Assembly: GCA_030146365.1 (NCBI GenBank)
Contig: JASLBU010000110.1
Coordinates: forward strand, 1-6,609
Direction of reading: 5' to 3'
DNA: 6,609 nucleotides
Source of the DNA: Candidatus Limnocylindria bacterium
GTDB lineage: Bacteria; Chloroflexota; Limnocylindria; QHBO01
Shown in pieces: positions 4,131 to 6,609 of this stretch (positions within the stretch are counted from its first letter, which is position 1; the number at the start of each line of letters is the position of its first letter). The translations under genes were made by a program, and so were the position numbers. The notes below the pieces were generated by a model. The model did no database searches, had not been told where the DNA came from, and saw only the letters and a list, made by a program, of their open reading frames with translations.

Positions 4131-4979
4131 TTACCGGCGGGCGGGAGCGCCTGCCAGTCGGACGTACATCAGCACGCTCAGCGAGCTGAGCGCCATCAGC
4201 GCGAGCAGGGTGGCCGGGACCTGGGTCGTCGGCGCGTCCGTCGCGGTGTTGGGGAGCACACCGACGCCCGGCGTCGGGTTGCCACCCAGGGTGTCCTCGC
4301 GCGGAGTGCCCTGGGCCGCATCGCTCTGGCTCGGCGTCTGCGTGGCAACGGCCTCGCTCTCGCTGGGCGTCGGGGTCGGGGTCGGGCTCGCGGTGCTGCC
4401 GCTGTCGGACTCCGAAGGGCTCGGGGTCGGCGTCGCAGCCTCGCTCTGGCTCGGCGTCGGCGTCGGGGTCGGCGTGGCAGCGGCCTCGCTCTCGGCCGGG
4501 GTCGGCGTCGGCGTCGGCTGACCGGGGGCGCAGTCCACCCAGAAGACCTTGTGCTTGATGTTCAGCTGCCCGCCGGGGTTCGCGGCGCCTTCCCAGTACA
4601 GCTTGTAATGGCCGTCGGGAAGGGTGAACATATTCGGCGCGTCCGTGAGCTCCGGCTCGCGGTCCTCTCCGTTGGTGGCGTCGTAGTCGCCATTCAGGAC
4701 GACTTCGCCCTTGTCGTCGCCTGGCGCCCAGGCCTCGATCCACCAGTCTCCGCCCTGCACATCGTCTCCCAAGAAGAAATGCAGGTGGAAGGTGCATACC
4801 TGTGGCTCGTTGCGGACCAGCGGCTCTTGTTCGCTGGCTCCCTCATGAATCTTGACGGTTCCGTCGTTTCCGGGCGCGTCGGTGGCAAGAACGCTGGACG
4901 CGGCCCCCTGGGCCGCGAGCGCAACCGCCGCCGCCGAGAATCCGGCGAGGATCGGCCGCCCAATGCGATGCAAGTTCAT
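4131..4979 (-). CDS. Secreted surface protein with a PTP/SES linker and LPNTA sortase-type anchor (282 aa)
   Basis: The ATG at 4979 follows AAGGGG (4987–4992, minus) at seven bases and opens directly on a signal peptide; the longer frame from 5126 is upstream sequence. Residues 1–32 (MNLHRIGRPILAGFSAAAVA..., VLA before Thr33) form the signal peptide. Residues 41–150 form a beta-rich domain (TVKIHEG, EPQVCTFHLHFFL, DWWIEAWAP, FTLPDGHYKLYWEG, HKVFWVDC), with Cys62 and Cys150 possibly disulphide-bonded. This resembles an uncharacterised exported domain of Actinomycetota and Chloroflexota. Residues 154–228 are a Pro/Thr/Ser/Glu linker of PTPTP and PSESE units. LPNTA (242–246), a membrane helix (253–272) and a basic end (APARR) make a cell-wall sorting signal. 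LPNTA is known from Bacillus anthracis as the motif of a class D sortase, but no sortase is in the window. The protein is probably displayed outside; its ligand is unknown. Confidence 0.88.
   Translation of the reverse strand: MNLHRIGRPILAGFSAAAVALAAQGAASSVLATDAPGNDGTVKIHEGASEQEPLVRNEPQVCTFHLHFFLGDDVQGGDWWIEAWAPGDDKGEVVLNGDYDATNGEDREPELTDAPNMFTLPDGHYKLYWEGAANPGGQLNIKHKVFWVDCAPGQPTPTPTPAESEAAATPTPTPTPSQSEAATPTPSPSESDSGSTASPTPTPTPSESEAVATQTPSQSDAAQGTPREDTLGGNPTPGVGVLPNTATDAPTTQVPATLLALMALSSLSVLMYVRLAGAPARR
4315..4518 (-). repeat. Degenerate tandem repeats coding the PTP/SES linker
   Basis: On the plus strand the region is built from GTCGGC/GTCGGG hexamers and repeated CTCGCTCTGGCTCGGCGT-like blocks (near 4321 and 4441) with CTCGCTCTC variants (near 4352 and 4484). 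It encodes alternating Pro-Thr-Pro runs and Ser-Gln/Glu-Ser-Glu/Asp units at residues 155–222 of the anchored protein. Such repeats can change copy number by slippage, so linker length may vary among strains. Confidence 0.75.
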
Positions 4980-5032
4980 CACTGTTCCCCTTGGCTCCTT
5001 CGCCGGCGGATGAGTTCGAATGGATTGGTGCG

Positions 5033-5075
5033 CCGGTACTAGACCGAGTAGTACACCGGTACTTGACCTCGTACC
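5033..5075. promoter_or_regulatory. GTAC-centred operator-like cluster upstream of the LPNTA gene
   Basis: Two near-identical 13-mers, CCGGTACTAGACC (5033–5045) and CCGGTACTTGACC (5056–5068), repeat with a 23-base period. Overlapping inverted repeats join them: GTACTA/TAGTAC (5036–5041, 5049–5054), AGTAC/GTACT (5050–5054, 5059–5063) and GGTAC/GTACC (5058–5062, 5071–5075). The cluster is 54–96 bases upstream of the minus-strand start at 4979, in the position of a promoter or operator. A cooperative binding site for an unidentified regulator is the simplest reading. Confidence 0.5.
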
Positions 5076-5122
5076 AGAGCTGCCTCCCGAAGATGGGCGG
5101 ATAGGTACGGTGGTGTCGGTTC

Positions 5123-5132
5123 GCACCGGTGC
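5123..5132. repeat. Perfect 10-bp palindrome GCACCGGTGC
   Basis: This palindrome has the same CCGGT core as the 5033–5068 repeats and lies about 55 bases beyond them. Its right half also pairs with GCACC (5139–5143), so a short stem-loop at 5128–5143 is possible. It may be an outlying site of the same regulator. Confidence 0.3.
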
Positions 5133-5255
5133 TTGGGCGCACCACGGTCCTGGTACTCATGGCCGGTCAGCGGGTCGGCTCGCCCGCAGAGACCGGGGAC
5201 TCCTGCCGGCACCCGGAACGGCCGACCGATCCTTCCTGCGGTGGACTCGCCTGAC

Positions 5256-5261
5256 TACACT
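5256..5261 (+). promoter_or_regulatory. Candidate -10 box upstream of the SRPBCC gene
   Basis: TACACT (5256–5261) matches four of six -10 positions and lies 37 bases before the ATG at 5299, leaving a leader of about 30 bases that includes the GGAGG ribosome binding site. The -35 position 17 bases upstream (TTCCTG, 5233–5238) is poor. The call is tentative. Confidence 0.3.
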
Positions 5262-5298
5262 TGGAGTTGTCCAGCGGCTCGGTTGCAGCGGAGGCCAC

Positions 5299-5721
5299 AT
5301 GCGCTTCGAGAAGTCGATCGACGTGGACGCGCCTCAGCAGCGCGTCTGGGACGTGCTCAGCGATCTCGAGGCGTGGCCGCAGCGGATACAGACTGTCGAC
5401 GTCGTCGAGCTCCTGACGCCTGCCCCGATTGCAAAGGGCAGCCGGGTGCGGCTGAAGCAGCCGAAGCTCCCCGAAGGCATCTGGGACATCACGATCTGGG
5501 ACGCGCCGACCTACTTCGAGTGGATGCAGAAGACCGGGGGCATGACCACCATCGCGGGGCACAGCGTCGTGGCGCTCGGCAAGGGCCGCTCGCGCCTCGC
5601 GCTGACGCTAGACATGCGCGGCCTTCTCACCCCGGTCGTGGCCCTCTTCTACCGGAAGCTGACGGATCGCTACATGGACCTCGAGGCCGAGGGAATGAAG
5701 CGCGCCGCGGAATCAGGCTGA
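5299..5721 (+). CDS. SRPBCC (START/Bet v1-like) family protein (140 aa)
   Basis: The ATG at 5299 follows GGAGG (5290–5294) by four bases and gives 140 residues, the usual size for a bacterial polyketide cyclase/dehydrase-like SRPBCC protein. The N-terminus MRFEKSIDVDAPQQRVWDVL SDLEAWP is the family signature: a beta strand, DAPxxxVWDVLSDLxxWP and the first helices. A middle of beta strands (KGSRVRLKQPKLPEGIWDIT, FEWMQKTGGMTTIAGHSVVAL, RSRLALTLDMRG) and the C-terminal helix YRKLTDRYMDLEAEGMKRAAE close the hydrophobic cavity. These proteins bind small hydrophobic molecules or lipids, and only some are enzymes; the ligand cannot be read from the sequence. An in-frame upstream ATG at 5020 would add 93 residues without domain character. 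It is transcribed towards the methyltransferase remnant. Confidence 0.9.
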   Translation: MRFEKSIDVDAPQQRVWDVLSDLEAWPQRIQTVDVVELLTPAPIAKGSRVRLKQPKLPEGIWDITIWDAPTYFEWMQKTGGMTTIAGHSVVALGKGRSRLALTLDMRGLLTPVVALFYRKLTDRYMDLEAEGMKRAAESG

Positions 5722-5733
5722 CCGATGGGTCGT

Positions 5734-6069
5734 TCAATTCATCGGTCGGGCACCGACAGGCCCTCGAAGACGCTCGTCACCGCATCCAGCCGCTCCGACG
5801 AGGCGCCTCCGGAGCTCCTCTGCCAGTGCCGAGCTAAGCGCCACTCCCAGCACCGTCGCGCCAGCCTCCAGCAGGCCGATCGTCGCCTGTCCCGAGCCGG
5901 CTCCCACGTCCAGCGCCCGGGTGCCCGGCCCCAGGCCACACCGCTCGACGAGCACCTCGTACACCCGTTCCGGGTAGGGCGGTCTGGCGGCCGCGTAGAA
6001 GTCGGCTGTCCGCTCGAAGAGCGCACGACCTTCGCTGCGGTCGAACGGTGGCGTCGGCATCTCCGTCAT
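5734..6069 (-). pseudogene. Class I SAM-dependent methyltransferase remnant, frameshifted and truncated
   Basis: From an ATG at 6069 the frame reads like a normal methyltransferase for about 90 residues: FDRSEGRALFERTADFYAAA (8–27), RPPYPERVYEVL, then motif I ALDVGAGSGQATIGLLEAG (52–70) and ALAEELRRRL. The acidic residue usual after motif I (GVE) is Ala77 here. Near 5793–5806 family-like sequence moves to another frame, where ERLDAVTSVFEGLSVPDR ends at a stop at 5739–5741; the original frame instead runs into unlike residues and stops at 5734. One extra base or two lost bases would explain this. Both frames stop before motifs II–III, and the expected 120–150 further residues are absent; the convergent SRPBCC gene lies 12 bases beyond. 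Recombination may have removed the 3' end. The domain should be inactive. A sequencing error could explain the shift but not the missing half. Confidence 0.7.
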
Positions 6070-6080
6070 TCTCCGCGAGC

Positions 6081-6094
6081 GCGGCTTCGGCCGC
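6081..6094. other. Hairpin with a TTCG tetraloop between divergent genes
   Basis: GCGGC and GCCGC form a 5-bp stem closed by C-TTCG-G, an extra-stable loop when read as plus-strand RNA. It lies 12 bases upstream of the methyltransferase remnant's ATG (minus) and 79 bases before the cupin–cyclase start. It has no T-run. Its role is unknown, and it may be a chance product of GC-rich sequence. Confidence 0.25.
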
Positions 6095-6172
6095 CGGCCG
6101 CCGCTCGCCATCCCTCGCGCGGAGAATCCCCGTCCGGCATGATGGGGCGACACCGCCGTGAGAGCACTGCCG

Positions 6173-6609
6173 ATGCCTCGTCCCGAAGCCAAGAGCTTCG
6201 CCAACCCGGACAGCGTTCGCGAGATGCCGACGATGAACTACGCCACCGTGGTCCTCGGCGAGACAACGGTCGGCCACTGCCGTTTCGACCCGGGCTGGCG
6301 CTGGTCAGTCGACGTCGGTCCGCTCTTCGGTCGCACCTCCTGCCCCATCCGTCACGTCGGCTACTGCATCTCGGGCATGGCCCACGTGGAGATGGACGAC
6401 GGGCAGTCGCTCGACATCGGCCCGGACACCGCCTTCGACGTCCCACCGGGCCACGATCATTGGGTCGTCGGTGACGTCGCCTGGGAGACCATCGAGTGGG
6501 GTGGCAGCGGGCGGGCGGCGGAGGCAGTGCTCGGGGAGACGGGGTCCCGCGTCCTTGCCACCGTGCTGTTCACCGACATCGTCGACTCGACCGGCACGCT
6601 GGAACGGAT
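6173..6609 (+). CDS. Cupin–class III adenylate/guanylate cyclase fusion, N-terminal part (cut by the right edge)
   Basis: From the ATG at 6173 the frame is open to the end of the window, 145 complete residues. Residues 24–110 form a cupin: FDPGWRWSVDVGPLFG (38–53), RHVGYCISGMAHVEMDDGQS (60–79), LDIGPDTAFDVPPGHDHWVV (80–99), then AWETIEWGG. Candidate metal ligands are His61 and His94/His96, although the canonical HxH-E arrangement is incomplete. After a short linker, SRVLATVLFTDIVDSTGTLER (125–145) is the start of a class III nucleotide cyclase domain; the Asp in FTDI is the first metal-binding residue. Related cupin–cyclase proteins occur in Actinomycetota. The cupin probably senses a ligand and controls cyclic-nucleotide synthesis; this is inference. 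GAGAG (6160–6164) lies eight bases before the ATG. A GTG at 6158 would add five residues, and an in-frame TGA at 6140 excludes anything longer. Confidence 0.88.
   Translation, partial: MPRPEAKSFANPDSVREMPTMNYATVVLGETTVGHCRFDPGWRWSVDVGPLFGRTSCPIRHVGYCISGMAHVEMDDGQSLDIGPDTAFDVPPGHDHWVVGDVAWETIEWGGSGRAAEAVLGETGSRVLATVLFTDIVDSTGTLER

Noticed and set aside
4315..4518. Possible CRISPR or intergenic tandem array
   Set aside because: The repeats are short, degenerate, multiples of three and lie inside a coding frame as a Pro/Thr/Ser/Glu linker. There are no unique spacers and no cas genes.
3637..4797. 386-residue open frame on the minus strand over the GNAT gene and the LPNTA gene
   Set aside because: It is an Arg/Pro-rich shadow kept open by high GC and by the repeat-coded linker. 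It crosses the terminator at 4067–4086 and has no domain.
4017..5042. 341-residue open frame on the plus strand
   Set aside because: It is antisense to the LPNTA gene. Its Gly/Arg/Val repeats only mirror the PTP/SES linker, whereas the minus-strand frame has a signal peptide, folded domain, anchor and ribosome binding site.

Overview
The window is high-GC DNA with short intergenic spaces, strongly G/C-biased third codon positions, GTG as well as ATG starts and many overlapping stop/start pairs. The protein types (many small zinc-ribbon and membrane proteins, two GNAT acetyltransferases, a cupin–cyclase fusion, and a Pro/Thr/Ser-Glu linker protein with an LPNTA-type anchor) suggest a monoderm bacterium, either Chloroflexota (for example a Limnocylindria-like lineage) or Actinomycetota. 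This placement is inference. I see no rRNA, tRNA, CRISPR array, transposase or integrase.

Left part (1–1415): a GNAT acetyltransferase runs off the left edge on the minus strand. Divergent to it, behind a good -35/-10 pair, is a tightly packed plus-strand operon: a 52-residue Gly-rich membrane peptide, a four-helix membrane protein and a 65-residue Cro/C1-type (XRE) repressor, joined by ATGA and GTGA overlaps. A small membrane protein with its own strong ribosome binding site follows.

Middle part (1416–2290): a 154-base spacer holds a perfect 11-bp inverted repeat and a separate 7-bp hairpin. It is followed by two overlapping small Cys-rich proteins and a doubtful small membrane ORF that converges on the minus-strand genes.

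2285–3362: a minus-strand operon encodes an antibiotic-biosynthesis-monooxygenase/HmoA-like protein, an all-helical protein resembling the helical cap next to B12-binding domains, and a small CxxC–CxxC protein. A second GNAT acetyltransferase (3363–3947) is divergent from this operon and may be made from a leaderless transcript.

Right part (3948–6609): a minus-strand secreted protein with a signal peptide, a beta-rich domain, a low-complexity PTP/SES linker and a C-terminal LPNTA–membrane–Arg tail sits between a clear terminator and an upstream region crowded with GTAC-centred inverted and direct repeats. Then come an SRPBCC protein (plus), a truncated and frameshifted SAM methyltransferase remnant (minus), and the first 145 residues of a cupin fused to a class III adenylate/guanylate cyclase (plus), cut by the right edge.

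No complete known defence, biosynthetic or mobile system is evident. The points most worth a second look are the GTAC operator cluster before the anchored-protein gene, the stand-alone B12-cap-like protein coupled to a haem-monooxygenase-like gene, the structured 1416–1569 spacer and the cupin–cyclase fusion.
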